From an uncultured Verrucomicrobia subdivision 3 bacterium (GTDB lineage: Bacteria > Verrucomicrobiota > Verrucomicrobiia > Limisphaerales > UBA11358), in assembly GCA_903827955.1 (NCBI GenBank), contig CAIKKJ010000061.1:69788-115425 (forward strand): a stretch of DNA of 45,638 nucleotides, read 5' to 3'. The notes below the pieces were generated by a model. That model saw only the letters and a program-made list of their open reading frames with translations, ran no database searches and had not been told where the DNA came from. The position numbers and the translations under genes are program-made. Below are positions 1 through 8,938 of this stretch, piece by piece. Position 1 is the stretch's first letter, and each line of letters opens with the position of its first letter.

Positions 1-1926
1 GTATTTTGAAACCTCAATAAATTTCTGGTTCACACGCAAAATGTCGCCCTTCAAATCCGCTTCGGATACAATGCAAGTCGTGTTGATGATATCATTCATC
101 ACCTTCAGCTCCACCTGACGCGCCGTGTTGTCCGTGCTGATTTCCACCACTTTCATGATTTCTCCTTTGGCGTTCAAAATTGGCTGGACGGTGGACTGGA
201 AGTAAAGTTCGCGTCCGCCTTTCGCGATGCGCGTGACCTCGCCGTTAAAAGATTTTCCGCCGGCCAGATCACTCCAGAGCTGGCGATATTCCACAGTTTC
301 GCGCTGCGACTGACTGACAAACAGGCTGTGATGACGGCCCTTTACATCGTCAATTGAATAGCCGGTAAGTTTCAAAAAAACTTCATTGGCCGCCGTCACC
401 GTGCCGTCCAGATTGAATTCCAAAACCGCCTGCGAACGGTTCAAAGCCTCGTCCTTGCCTTTGATTTCCGCCATCCCGTTCCAGTTGATTTCGTCCTGAC
501 CAAACGTCTGGCGCAAACCCTGCCGCGCCCGATTGAATGCCGCCGCCATTGCGCCAACTTCGTCGTTGGAATTTACCGGCACATCGTGACTAATGTCGCC
601 AGCCGCAAGGCCAACTACAGCCTCTTTGACCTGCACCACGCCGCCGACAATTTTTCGCGCCACCAGCCAGAGCACGGATACACCCAGCGCTAGACCGACA
701 ACGGTGGTGATCATCGTCGCGGATTTCATGGTATTGGTGACGGCAAACAGCTCTTGAGGTTCCGTGCGAACGTAGGTCGTGAAGCCACTGCCAGAAAAAC
801 CGAGCGTGTTCACACTCTTAGCAAAACCACCCGGCTGAACAAACGGATGACCGGCAATTTTACTCATGCGGGCATTCTTGGCGGACGAGGAAGTTATTCC
901 CTGTGAGTCTGCTGTTTTTTTTGCGGCGATACCAATGTCTTCGCCAGCATCGTTGAAATTGTATTTCATCGTGTCCGCGTAGCGCAGTTTTTGGTCGCCA
1001 GTTTCCGATGGATCAGCGTCCACTATGAGATTGCCTTTCGCATCCACAATCTGAATTTCAGTCGAAACCAGCCCCTGCTTCTTTTGCTCGGGATATTCTG
1101 ACAAAGCAATTTTTTCAATCATGTCGCAGTCAAAATAATTTTGCCAGTAGCCACGAATCTCCCCGGTTTGGCTGTCGCGAATCGGCGCGGTAAAAGTCAT
1201 CGTCCAGGTCGGCGCCTTGTCGCCATAAACTTTGGCAATGATCGGGCTTTTTTCCGGCTGGGAAACGACGCTGCCGGTTAACGCACCCGCCGAAGTATCC
1301 GTCGTGAATTTACCCGCGACCGCGCGCCGGTAGCCCTCCGTGTCGGCCAGACTCTGGCCGATGAGCAAATGCGCGTTGGGCAACGGATCGCCCGAAGGCG
1401 AAATCGAATTGACCAGCACTACGTTGCCGGCATTGTCCAAAATCACGCTCAAATCATAACAACCGTAGCTTTTGGCATAATCGTTCAACAGGCCAATCAA
1501 GCCCATTTTATCCGTGTCCGGCACTTTGGTCAGATCACGATGAACCGTTCGGTTCAAGGCAAACGCCTGCACATCACCGTAGCGCTCAAACAAACAACGA
1601 TCCACCTTATCCTGCACCGAGCGTGCAGCCGAAGACAGCGCCGCCAAGCGTGACGCCTCCAGCACCGTGGCCTCGTGGCGCACCGTCACATAAATCGCGC
1701 CCAGACACGCCAGTAAAATCAAGGCCGCTGGTAGAATGATTTTCGTCTTCAGTCCCAGTGCCAAGCCGGCGCGCGGCCCGCGCGGGGGTTCACTGCTACG
1801 CGCCGGCGGCGGATCATCGTGAAATTCGTGGTGGCCATGGCCGTTGCCGTTGCCGTTGGCGCGGCCGTTCTGGCGGTGCGGGTCAGTCGGGAGGCTGACG
1901 CGGCGGGCGGGGGTCTCGGTGTTCAT
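1..1926 (-). CDS. Methyl-accepting chemotaxis-like transmembrane receptor (partial, cut by left edge)
   Basis: The ATG is at 1926 and the frame stays open for 642 codons to the window edge, so the C-terminus is missing. Visible order: a basic, Asn/Gly/His-rich cytoplasmic tail (residues 1-60, with His at 30, 32, 33 and 36), a membrane segment at about 63-82, a large periplasmic region to about 395 resembling a double-Cache sensor, a second membrane segment at about 402-422, a HAMP region at about 425-475, a PAS domain at about 485-600 and the start of a second PAS. The methyl-accepting hairpin would lie outside the window. The start is 19 bases after the cheW stop, so it is probably the last visible gene of the che operon. 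A histidine kinase or diguanylate cyclase output cannot be excluded; the chemoreceptor call rests on the operon. Confidence 0.75.
   Translation of the reverse strand, partial: MNTETPARRVSLPTDPHRQNGRANGNGNGHGHHEFHDDPPPARSSEPPRGPRAGLALGLKTKIILPAALILLACLGAIYVTVRHEATVLEASRLAALSSAARSVQDKVDRCLFERYGDVQAFALNRTVHRDLTKVPDTDKMGLIGLLNDYAKSYGCYDLSVILDNAGNVVLVNSISPSGDPLPNAHLLIGQSLADTEGYRRAVAGKFTTDTSAGALTGSVVSQPEKSPIIAKVYGDKAPTWTMTFTAPIRDSQTGEIRGYWQNYFDCDMIEKIALSEYPEQKKQGLVSTEIQIVDAKGNLIVDADPSETGDQKLRYADTMKYNFNDAGEDIGIAAKKTADSQGITSSSAKNARMSKIAGHPFVQPGGFAKSVNTLGFSGSGFTTYVRTEPQELFAVTNTMKSATMITTVVGLALGVSVLWLVARKIVGGVVQVKEAVVGLAAGDISHDVPVNSNDEVGAMAAAFNRARQGLRQTFGQDEINWNGMAEIKGKDEALNRSQAVLEFNLDGTVTAANEVFLKLTGYSIDDVKGRHHSLFVSQSQRETVEYRQLWSDLAGGKSFNGEVTRIAKGGRELYFQSTVQPILNAKGEIMKVVEISTDNTARQVELKVMNDIINTTCIVSEADLKGDILRVNQKFIEVSKY
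1839..1860. repeat. In-frame hexanucleotide repeat in the receptor N-terminal tail
   Basis: The plus strand carries three consecutive GCCGTT-type units, read on the minus strand as alternating Asn-Gly codons. The unit is six bases, so a change in copy number would lengthen or shorten the Asn/Gly linker before the His-rich patch without shifting the frame. Confidence 0.6.
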
Positions 1927-1945
1927 ATTTTTTCTCGGTTGGGGT

Positions 1946-2392
1946 TTAATCAGATTTCAAAGCGGACGTCAGGCTCACGGTTTTTTCCGTGTCCAAAATC
2001 AACAGCAGGCGTTCTTTCATTTTATAAACGCCCAGCACCAGCTCGCGCGCCACGCCCGTAACGGTTTCCGGCGGACGCTCAAAAATGTCATCAGACATTT
2101 CCACGACATCGCCAATCTCATCCACGAGCAGGCTCACCGCACCGTCCGCCGTGCGCACGACGACATTCATCGGCTGCTCGTCCGCGCCACGCGCCGGCAA
2201 CTCCAGCCGCTGGCGCAAATCCAGTGCGGTCACAATCTGTCCGCGTAAGTTGATCAGGCCGCGCACCGTCCCCGAGGACAGCGGCACGCGCGTCATCGGC
2301 TGGTGACGCAACACTTCCTGCACGTTCAGCACTTCTACGCCGAAGAACAGGCCGTTCAAAAAAAACGTGCAAAATTGTTTCGTCTGGCTCAT
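1946..2392 (-). CDS. cheW: Chemotaxis coupling protein CheW
   Basis: This 148-residue protein is one CheW/SH3-like domain, the adaptor that joins the kinase CheA to chemoreceptor tips in the cytoplasm. It has the usual landmarks: an opening strand (FCTFFLNGLFFGVEV), the VRGLINLRGQIVTALDLR segment at about residues 43-60, and a later LLVDEIGDVVEM strand. Length is normal for the family. Its ATG overlaps the cheA stop by four bases (ATGA), so the two are probably translationally coupled. The receptor-like gene follows 19 bases downstream. Confidence 0.95.
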   Translation of the reverse strand: MSQTKQFCTFFLNGLFFGVEVLNVQEVLRHQPMTRVPLSSGTVRGLINLRGQIVTALDLRQRLELPARGADEQPMNVVVRTADGAVSLLVDEIGDVVEMSDDIFERPPETVTGVARELVLGVYKMKERLLLILDTEKTVSLTSALKSD

Positions 2393-4737
2393 GGATTCGC
2401 CTGGGATTTTTCGTAGAACGACGGATCGGCGGCACGGATAATTCCTGGCACATCCAACAAATCGGTGACGCGGTTCTGGATCACTGCCGAGCCGGAAATG
2501 CCATTGCGTCGCGATTCGCGCCGCACCGTGATCGCCTCGTGAACGATGTCGTTGATCTTGCCGACGACCAACCCAACGCTGCGGCCGAGCTCGGAATAAA
2601 CCACCACTTGCATCGGGTCAGCCGGCGTTGCGGCGGCCTCGGCTGGCGACAAAAATCTGGCGATGGGGATGAGCGGCAGAATCTGGCCGCGATATTGCAC
2701 GACTTCCTGGCCGCCGGAATTTTCCACCGACTCGCGCGAAAACTCCTCGAGCCGCGCCACCGTCGAAAGCGGAATGGCAAGCCGCGAATTTTTTCCCGTG
2801 TTGAAGACGAGCAGCGTCTGTTTTTCACCGGACTGGTCGAAGGTTTTCGTCTTCTCCAGCGCCGCCTTATCGCGCACCTCGGAGATGACTTTGGAATATT
2901 GGGCAATGCCCAGCACGTCCAGAATCAATGCAACTTTGCCGTCGCCCATGATGGTCGCGCCGGCAAAACAGGAAATCCCCTTGAGCTGTTTTCCCAGAGG
3001 TTTTACGACGATTTCCTCGGTGTCGTTGATGTCATCCACGATCATGCCGAATTGACGTCCGTCCGCCTGCAGCACGACAATTTGCACGGCATCTTCCGGT
3101 TTGGGTTCGCCCAACTTCAACTCACGATTGAGGTAAATCAGCGGCAGCAACTGACCGCGCAGACGATAAACCGGCGAGCCGTAAAGCATCTCGATTCCCT
3201 GTTTGGCCTGCTCGCCATCGAGTCGCAACAGTTCCAGCAAGCTGACCTGCGGAATGGCAAACCGTTCGCCGCCGCTCGTGACAATGAGCGCGGGAATGAT
3301 GGCGAGCGTCAGCGGAATTTTAATTTTCAGCGTCGTCCCCTGCCCGGTTTCGCTAAACACATCCACCGATCCGCCAATTTTTTCGATGTTCGTTTTCACC
3401 ACGTCCATGCCCACGCCGCGCCCGGATACATTCGTAACTTTTTCCGCCGTGGAAAATCCCGGCAGGAAAATCATGTTGAAAACTTCGCGATCGGTCATGC
3501 GCGCCGTGTGCTCGGCGGTGACGAGACCTTTTTCCACCGCCTTGTTTTTTACCCGTGCGACATTGATGCCGCCGCCGTCGTCCATGATTTCAATGTTGAC
3601 CTGGCCGCCCTCGTGAAACGCCCGCAGCACGAGCAAGCCCTCCTCGGCCTTGCCCGCTTTGACGCGAACATCGGGCTTTTCGAAACCGTGATCAATCGAG
3701 TTGCGGAGAATGTGCGTGAGCGGGTCTTTGATCGCCTCGATGATGGTGCGGTCCAGTTCCGTCTCGCTGCCTTCCATCACGAGCTGGACTTTTTTGCCCA
3801 ACTCGCGCGAGACGTCGCGCACGATGCGCGGAAATTTTGCCCAGACATTTTCAATCGGCTGCATGCGCGTTTTCATCACGCTTTCCTGCAACTCGGTGGT
3901 GATGATGTTCAGCCGTTGCGACGCGTTGAGCAGCGTCGGCTCGGTGGACTCGGCGGTGAACTGCAAAATCTGGTTGCGCGCTAAAACTAGCTCGCCCACC
4001 AAGTTCATCAACTTATCAAGCTGGCCCACGTCCACGCGGATGGCGGTTTCAGAAACGGACGCGGCCGACGGTTTCGCGCCGGCTGCGGCATTTTCTATGG
4101 GTGCCGGCACTTCGATGGCGGTAGCGGGCGCGGCGGGTTCATCTTCAAACAATCCCCACACTTGCTTTTCAGCTTTGTCCGACGACGGCGCAACGGCGGG
4201 CGCAGGCTCCTCGGCGGCAGGTTCGTCGGAAAATAATCCCCACGCGCCGGAAGCTACAGCAGCAGCGGGCGCAGGTGCGGCAACGGAGTTTTCAACCGCG
4301 GCAACCGGCTCCGGCTTTTTTTCTTCGGCTGGATTTTCGCCGGCGGCAAACTGCTGCAATTTTTTCAGCAAGTTAGAATAGTCGGTGTCACCTGGCGTGC
4401 CGGTCTGTTCGAGCGAACGCATCATTTCCTTTAGCGCATCGGAATACTCGAGCAGCGTGGAAATCATTGGCGGCGTGATCTGCAACTTGCCGTCACGCAG
4501 CAGGCTCAGGAGATTTTCGCCGACGTGGGCGACCAACTCGATTTTAGAAAGGCCGATGCAGCCCGCCGTGCCTTTGATGGTGTGGATGGCGCGGAAGACG
4601 ATGTTGAGTGAATCTTTTTTGCCCGCGCCTTTTTCGAGCAGGAGCATTTCGGCGTCAAAACGATCCAGCCCTTCGCCGCTTTCTACGATGAGATCGTTGA
4701 TGAGCTGCTGCTGTAGGGCTTCGTTGTTGAGGGCCAT
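2389..4737 (-). CDS. cheA: Chemotaxis histidine kinase CheA with two CheW-like domains
   Basis: CheA autophosphorylates in response to receptor state and passes phosphate to CheY. Domain order in 782 residues: HPt with phospho-acceptor His52 (IHTIKGTAG), an Ala/Pro/Glu-rich linker (about 130-225), the dimerisation helix pair (about 230-300), the HATPase domain (N-box LTHILRNSIDHGFE, then DDGGGI and GRGVGMD), and two tandem CheW-like domains (about 480-620 and 640-775). I see no separate CheY-binding P2 domain. Instead the linker holds two copies of a WGLFxDEPAA motif, at Trp166 and Trp194. The duplicated CheW module is a known variant, not the E. coli layout. The gene starts 9 bases after cheY and overlaps cheW. 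Confidence 0.96.
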   Translation of the reverse strand: MALNNEALQQQLINDLIVESGEGLDRFDAEMLLLEKGAGKKDSLNIVFRAIHTIKGTAGCIGLSKIELVAHVGENLLSLLRDGKLQITPPMISTLLEYSDALKEMMRSLEQTGTPGDTDYSNLLKKLQQFAAGENPAEEKKPEPVAAVENSVAAPAPAAAVASGAWGLFSDEPAAEEPAPAVAPSSDKAEKQVWGLFEDEPAAPATAIEVPAPIENAAAGAKPSAASVSETAIRVDVGQLDKLMNLVGELVLARNQILQFTAESTEPTLLNASQRLNIITTELQESVMKTRMQPIENVWAKFPRIVRDVSRELGKKVQLVMEGSETELDRTIIEAIKDPLTHILRNSIDHGFEKPDVRVKAGKAEEGLLVLRAFHEGGQVNIEIMDDGGGINVARVKNKAVEKGLVTAEHTARMTDREVFNMIFLPGFSTAEKVTNVSGRGVGMDVVKTNIEKIGGSVDVFSETGQGTTLKIKIPLTLAIIPALIVTSGGERFAIPQVSLLELLRLDGEQAKQGIEMLYGSPVYRLRGQLLPLIYLNRELKLGEPKPEDAVQIVVLQADGRQFGMIVDDINDTEEIVVKPLGKQLKGISCFAGATIMGDGKVALILDVLGIAQYSKVISEVRDKAALEKTKTFDQSGEKQTLLVFNTGKNSRLAIPLSTVARLEEFSRESVENSGGQEVVQYRGQILPLIPIARFLSPAEAAATPADPMQVVVYSELGRSVGLVVGKINDIVHEAITVRRESRRNGISGSAVIQNRVTDLLDVPGIIRAADPSFYEKSQANP

Positions 4738-4746
4738 GGAAAACGG

Positions 4747-5115
4747 TTACGACGGCAGCACTTTACTGACGACCGCCAGCAGCTGTTCCTGATTGAATGG
4801 CTTCACAATCCAGCCGGTGGCTCCGGCGGCGCGGCCTTCATTTTTTTTGCCGGGATCGGATTCCGTTGTGAGCAAAATGATCGGAGTGCGGGCGTAATGC
4901 GGAATCGTCCGTAATTGCTTGGTCAACGTGATGCCGTCCATGTTTGGCATATTGATGTCGGAGATGACCATGTCCACCGGGCGCGTCTTGAGCAACTTGA
5001 GCGCGTTTGCGCCATCTTCAGCCTCGATGACATCGTAGCCGGCGGATTTGAGCGTGAACGAAACCATCCGTCTCATGGTGGATGAATCGTCAACGGTAAT
5101 GATACTTTTGCCCAT
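4747..5115 (-). CDS. cheY: Single-domain response regulator CheY
   Basis: This is a 122-residue stand-alone receiver domain. The acidic pair Asp9-Asp10, phospho-acceptor Asp53 (ISDINMPNMDG), Thr83 and Lys105 (VKPF) are all present, so it should accept phosphate from CheA and act as the diffusible signal, usually to a flagellar or pilus motor. It lies 9 bases upstream of cheA and 121 bases downstream of the MCP-like gene, so it could be transcribed with either or from its own promoter. No flagellar or pilus gene lies in this window, so the output organelle is unknown. Confidence 0.94.
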   Translation of the reverse strand: MGKSIITVDDSSTMRRMVSFTLKSAGYDVIEAEDGANALKLLKTRPVDMVISDINMPNMDGITLTKQLRTIPHYARTPIILLTTESDPGKKNEGRAAGATGWIVKPFNQEQLLAVVSKVLPS

Positions 5116-5236
5116 ATCGTTTCAGCGTTTGTAAAAACCAACTTACCGGCAGCCAGTTAAAAAGCAGACTGCCAGATGATTTGTCGGCAGATTGCAACTG
5201 ACACTTGAGCACCGATGTAACTTTTTGAATGAAGCT

Positions 5237-7249
5237 TCAAAAGAATTCAACGTTCACTCCAGAAACAGCGGGCGTTTGGGGCGGCGCTGCGGGCAGCGGC
5301 ACCGCCGTCTGCCCGCCGTTGGCTGGTGGTGGTGCGTCAAACAATTCAACCGCGCCGGTGGCGGCGGGAACATCCCTCTCCACGGCGGAATCTGCCGCAC
5401 CGGATCCCGTGAGCGTTGTTTCATAAACGCGGCGCTCGGAAGCCATCGTGTAATCTTGCCGGAACCGCGTGACCAGGCTGCGTTTGCGCTGCGGATTTTC
5501 ACCCATCTGTTGAGCGGCCAAGTCGGCCACGACCAACAGTTTTTCCTCAAGCTCCGCCAGTGACGCATCGGCGGTGCTGACATAGTTGGCTGCGTCCAGA
5601 ACCATTTCTCCCTGCGTGCGGATGCCGTTCAGCAAATCGTGGATATCAATCAGCGAGGCCAGCGCCTTATCGCGCATGGCATGAAGCCGATTTTCACAAT
5701 CGCCGCCTTTGGCAATCAGGACGGACTGTTGCGCGCTGGCCTCGGCGTGCAATTTCTCCAGCGACTGCAGGCTTTCATTCAGGCCGGAGACCAGCCGGTC
5801 AAGCTGTCTGGCCATCTGCTCACTGATACGGTTGGTCTCGCGGGAAATTTCGCTGGTGCGAGCGGACAAGACCTCCAGCCCCATGCCGTCGGCCACCTGC
5901 GCGGCCTGCACTTGCGCATTGAGGCCGATCAAGTGAATACGTTGTGATAAATCGTGCACGATGCGCGTAAGCCCTGAAGCCGTGTTGCCAATCGGCCGCA
6001 ATAGTTCCACGGCCGACGCGCAACCTGTGACCGTCGTGCCAATCTGTTTTTGCACCGTGGCAAAAACATCCAACAACACCTGCACCATGCCATCCGCCGA
6101 AACCGTCAGCGCCTCAAACTCACGCAGGGAAACGCATTTCTCGGATGACGACACGATTTGTGAAAGGACATTATCAATGCCGACTTTGATGGATTTTTCC
6201 GCCCCGGCCAGTTCGTCGCACACGGATTTAATCTGCGCGGACTCGAGCCGGCAGGCCTGTTCCATGAACTCAATACCACCATCCGAGCCATCAAACTGTT
6301 CGCGGATGGCGAGCAGCGCTTTGGTGGTGTGCTGAAGCCGTTGGCTGACGATGTCCTGATATTGCAGACCGACGACGATAGTTTGAATTTCATGCGCAAT
6401 CCGGCCGCTCAAGCCGACGATGCTGGATTCGCGCTTCTGGTTATCCATCAGTTCGCTCTGCAACTTCATGAGCGTGGAGTCGATGTGCTTTTTTTCGCGC
6501 GCGATGTTTTTCCAGACATTGTCCGTCTGGAGCTGCAACTGGGAAATGACCTCGGCAATCGTCAGTTGAATGCTCTGCAGCTCGGCATACTTGGTAGAAA
6601 ATAAATCGCTGACCTGCGAATGAAGTTTTTCAATCTCCTGCGTCAACGCAGTAAACATCAATTGCACTTCCTCGCCCAGCGGTGCCGCTTCCACGCGAAA
6701 GGAAGTCTGGATGTATTTGAGCGGAGCCATGGTGCGCTGCAAATCTTCACGCCCACTGATCAAGCCGAGGATCCCCTCGTTATCCTGCGTGAGCCGGTCC
6801 AGCAGCGCCTTCATCTGCACATGGCTGGCATTCAAAAAATTCAACGGCGGATCGAGCACCGTCATGGCCGTGAAAAAAACTTCCGACCCGCCCGTGCGCC
6901 CAGTCGCGACGTTGATTAGTTTCTCGCTGTGCCGCACAAAATGGCCACCGTGCGCGTCGAGTTCCATCAGGATATTGGCCGTCTCCAGAAATCGCTCTTC
7001 CAGCGTGGCGGAGACCTCCTGCAAATCGGCTGCCATCGCCTCGACATCCTCAAAGGCGGTGTGCAACTTCCGCCGGCGCGAATGCGAAAAGGGCGAGCAA
7101 CGTTCCGCCAAGTCCCGCAGGGCAGAGAAAAGCTCCTTCGCCCGTGCCGCTGACAGATTTCTCCGCATGGCGACGGTGGTGTTGTTTCCAGAAATCATTC
7201 CCGTTCCGCTCGTTATCGGATTTCTGTTCTGATTCTTTAGCGAAACCAT
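5237..7249 (-). CDS. Soluble MCP-like coiled-coil protein with CheZ-like DxxxQ helix
   Basis: A 670-residue protein with no membrane segment or signal peptide, predicted almost all helical until a Pro/Ala-rich tail from about residue 610. Residues 439-475 align with the MCP signalling hairpin tip (LIGLNAQVQAAQ against the usual LLALNAAIEAAR), but the invariant Glu and Arg are Gln448 and Gln451 and the turn is about one residue shorter. Separately, QYQDIVSQ at 296-303 matches the active-site helix of CheZ phosphatases, which uses Asp and Gln in a DxxxQ spacing (here Asp299 and Gln303). It begins the che cluster upstream of cheY. It may be a soluble receptor-like scaffold, a CheY-P phosphatase, or both; function is inferred. 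The ATG at 7249 is the first available start; no strong Shine-Dalgarno was seen. Confidence 0.7.
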   Translation of the reverse strand: MVSLKNQNRNPITSGTGMISGNNTTVAMRRNLSAARAKELFSALRDLAERCSPFSHSRRRKLHTAFEDVEAMAADLQEVSATLEERFLETANILMELDAHGGHFVRHSEKLINVATGRTGGSEVFFTAMTVLDPPLNFLNASHVQMKALLDRLTQDNEGILGLISGREDLQRTMAPLKYIQTSFRVEAAPLGEEVQLMFTALTQEIEKLHSQVSDLFSTKYAELQSIQLTIAEVISQLQLQTDNVWKNIAREKKHIDSTLMKLQSELMDNQKRESSIVGLSGRIAHEIQTIVVGLQYQDIVSQRLQHTTKALLAIREQFDGSDGGIEFMEQACRLESAQIKSVCDELAGAEKSIKVGIDNVLSQIVSSSEKCVSLREFEALTVSADGMVQVLLDVFATVQKQIGTTVTGCASAVELLRPIGNTASGLTRIVHDLSQRIHLIGLNAQVQAAQVADGMGLEVLSARTSEISRETNRISEQMARQLDRLVSGLNESLQSLEKLHAEASAQQSVLIAKGGDCENRLHAMRDKALASLIDIHDLLNGIRTQGEMVLDAANYVSTADASLAELEEKLLVVADLAAQQMGENPQRKRSLVTRFRQDYTMASERRVYETTLTGSGAADSAVERDVPAATGAVELFDAPPPANGGQTAVPLPAAPPQTPAVSGVNVEFF

Positions 7250-7324
7250 GCAGAATTAAATTGCCGGGCTCAAGTTACGCTCCGTTCGGCCGATAACACG
7301 CTGGCAAGCTCAATCCGCAAACCG
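7250..7324. promoter_or_regulatory. Shared intergenic region of two divergent signalling units
   Basis: These 75 bases separate the divergent starts of the MCP-like gene (minus) and the PP2C regulator (plus). At least one promoter, and probably two, must lie here or inside the flanking coding sequence. I could not identify convincing -35/-10 pairs. Shared control of both units is possible but unproven. Confidence 0.4.
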
Positions 7325-8938
7325 GTGATTCTGAACCCCACAGCCAATCCAAAGTCGAAACGGCCTCCGCGCGTCATGGTAGTGGAGGATGATTCGACTA
7401 GTCGTGAATACCTGCGCCGCGCGTTGGAAAAAAACGGCTGTGACGTGGCCACCGCCGATTGCGCGGACGCCGCCGAAAGCCTCCTCACCGAGCGCGGCGA
7501 CAAATGGTTTGATACCGTCCTCACGGATTATTCCATGCCCGGACGCAACGGGTTGGAACTGCTCACCGCCATCAAGCAAAAGGATTCCTGCCTCGCCACG
7601 ATCATTCTCACCGGCGAAAACGAACGCAGCCTCATCACCCAGTCGCTGCGCGCCGGGGCGGCGGATTTTCTCGACAAGCCGGTCAACATCCAGAAGCTGC
7701 TGCCCGCGCTCACCCGCGCCGTGGACACCACCCACCGCCTGCGGCATCTCGCCGAGACCGAGGCCGCCGTGCGCAGTCTCGGCCGCAGCCAGAAAAACCT
7801 GATCAACACCCGCGCCGTCATCGTGCCCGGCGGCGGCACGGCCACGGTGGATGTGTGCTTTCATCCCAAGCAGGATGCGGGCGGTGATTTTTTCGCACAA
7901 TTCCAGCCCACGCCAGAGCGGCTCGTCTGCCTGCTGACGGATGTTTCCGGCCACGACCTGCGCGCGGCGTTTGTCTCGGCGTATTTTCAAGGCATGGTGC
8001 GCGGCATGAAACTGTGCGCCACGCCGATGCCGGAAATTTTCAAGCAATTCAACCGCTTCCTCATCGAAGAATGGAACCGGCCCGGCCAGTTCCGCTGGCA
8101 GGGCGAAAAAGTGGAAACCTCCGTGGCCGCACTTTCGGTCTCACTGGATTTTACGCAGCACACCGCGACCGTGCTCACCTGCGGCACACCCGCCATCGTC
8201 CATGTTGGTGCCGATGGCCGCGCGTATCCCGTTGGCACGGCCGGCGGCGCACCGCTCGGCTGGTTTGAAAATCTCGAAACGGAAGTCACAACCATCTCCA
8301 CCACCAACACCGGCAGCATCCTGTGCTGGACGGACGGGCTGGAGGAATTGGCCGAACAGCTCGACGTGCATCCGCTCTGCGCAGCGCATCTTCTGGAAAC
8401 CGCACGGCAACGCGGAGAAATTTTGCCGCAGTTGCACGAGGCAAAGGATGATGTGATGTTTGCCAGTATCCGCCTGCCGAACAATCCCGCCGTCGCCGGA
8501 TTTTTCTCCCCGCTGCTGCTCGACGAATATCACGGCGCGCAGGCCGAGGAAATTGACCAGCTTGAACAGCGTTGGGCCTGGCATTTGGCACAGGCCATTC
8601 CCAGCCTGACGGAACATTTGCAGCATGACATTTTATTGGCCACGCGCGAGGCGGTGTTGAATGCCATGAAGCACGGCTGCACCGGCGATGCGGCCAAACG
8701 CATCCGCTTCCAAATCGGATTTCATCCCGCCGCTGAAGCGGTCAAAATCTGGATCGAAGACCCCGGTCCCGGGCACCAGTTTGATTTTGCCGCACACGAG
8801 AAAACCGCTGCCGAAAATATTCTCGACGAGCATCGCGGGCTAATCTTCATGCTCAACCTCGCCCACGCCGTCAACTTCGAGCGCAGCGGTGCGACCGTGA
8901 TTTTGGAATTTCACCTCAACCATAAAACCCATCCATGA
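7325..8938 (+). CDS. Response regulator with PP2C/SpoIIE phosphatase and RsbW-like kinase domain (HsbR-like)
   Basis: The 537 residues hold three modules. A receiver domain (about 14-135) has acidic residues at 21-23 and phospho-acceptor Asp68 (LTDYSMPG). A PP2C/SpoIIE-type Ser phosphatase (about 165-375) carries the QDAGGDFF and TDVSGHD metal motifs. A GHKL ATPase of the anti-sigma Ser-kinase type (about 400-535) carries EAVLNAMKHG and the IEDPGPGH loop. This is the layout of Pseudomonas HsbR, which phosphorylates or dephosphorylates a STAS partner depending on receiver phosphorylation. The next gene is such a STAS protein and overlaps by ATGA. The start is the GTG at 7325; an in-frame CTG at 7301 is an alternative. 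No obvious ribosome-binding site. Confidence 0.9.
   Translation: MILNPTANPKSKRPPRVMVVEDDSTSREYLRRALEKNGCDVATADCADAAESLLTERGDKWFDTVLTDYSMPGRNGLELLTAIKQKDSCLATIILTGENERSLITQSLRAGAADFLDKPVNIQKLLPALTRAVDTTHRLRHLAETEAAVRSLGRSQKNLINTRAVIVPGGGTATVDVCFHPKQDAGGDFFAQFQPTPERLVCLLTDVSGHDLRAAFVSAYFQGMVRGMKLCATPMPEIFKQFNRFLIEEWNRPGQFRWQGEKVETSVAALSVSLDFTQHTATVLTCGTPAIVHVGADGRAYPVGTAGGAPLGWFENLETEVTTISTTNTGSILCWTDGLEELAEQLDVHPLCAAHLLETARQRGEILPQLHEAKDDVMFASIRLPNNPAVAGFFSPLLLDEYHGAQAEEIDQLEQRWAWHLAQAIPSLTEHLQHDILLATREAVLNAMKHGCTGDAAKRIRFQIGFHPAAEAVKIWIEDPGPGHQFDFAAHEKTAAENILDEHRGLIFMLNLAHAVNFERSGATVILEFHLNHKTHP

Noticed and set aside
2539-3984. 481-codon open frame antisense to cheA
   Set aside because: It covers the conserved HATPase and CheW-like domains of cheA and shows shadow-like composition.
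5150-5200. Stem between CTGCC and GGCAG downstream of the MCP-like gene
   Set aside because: Only five base pairs with a 12-base loop and no U-run; too weak to call a terminator.
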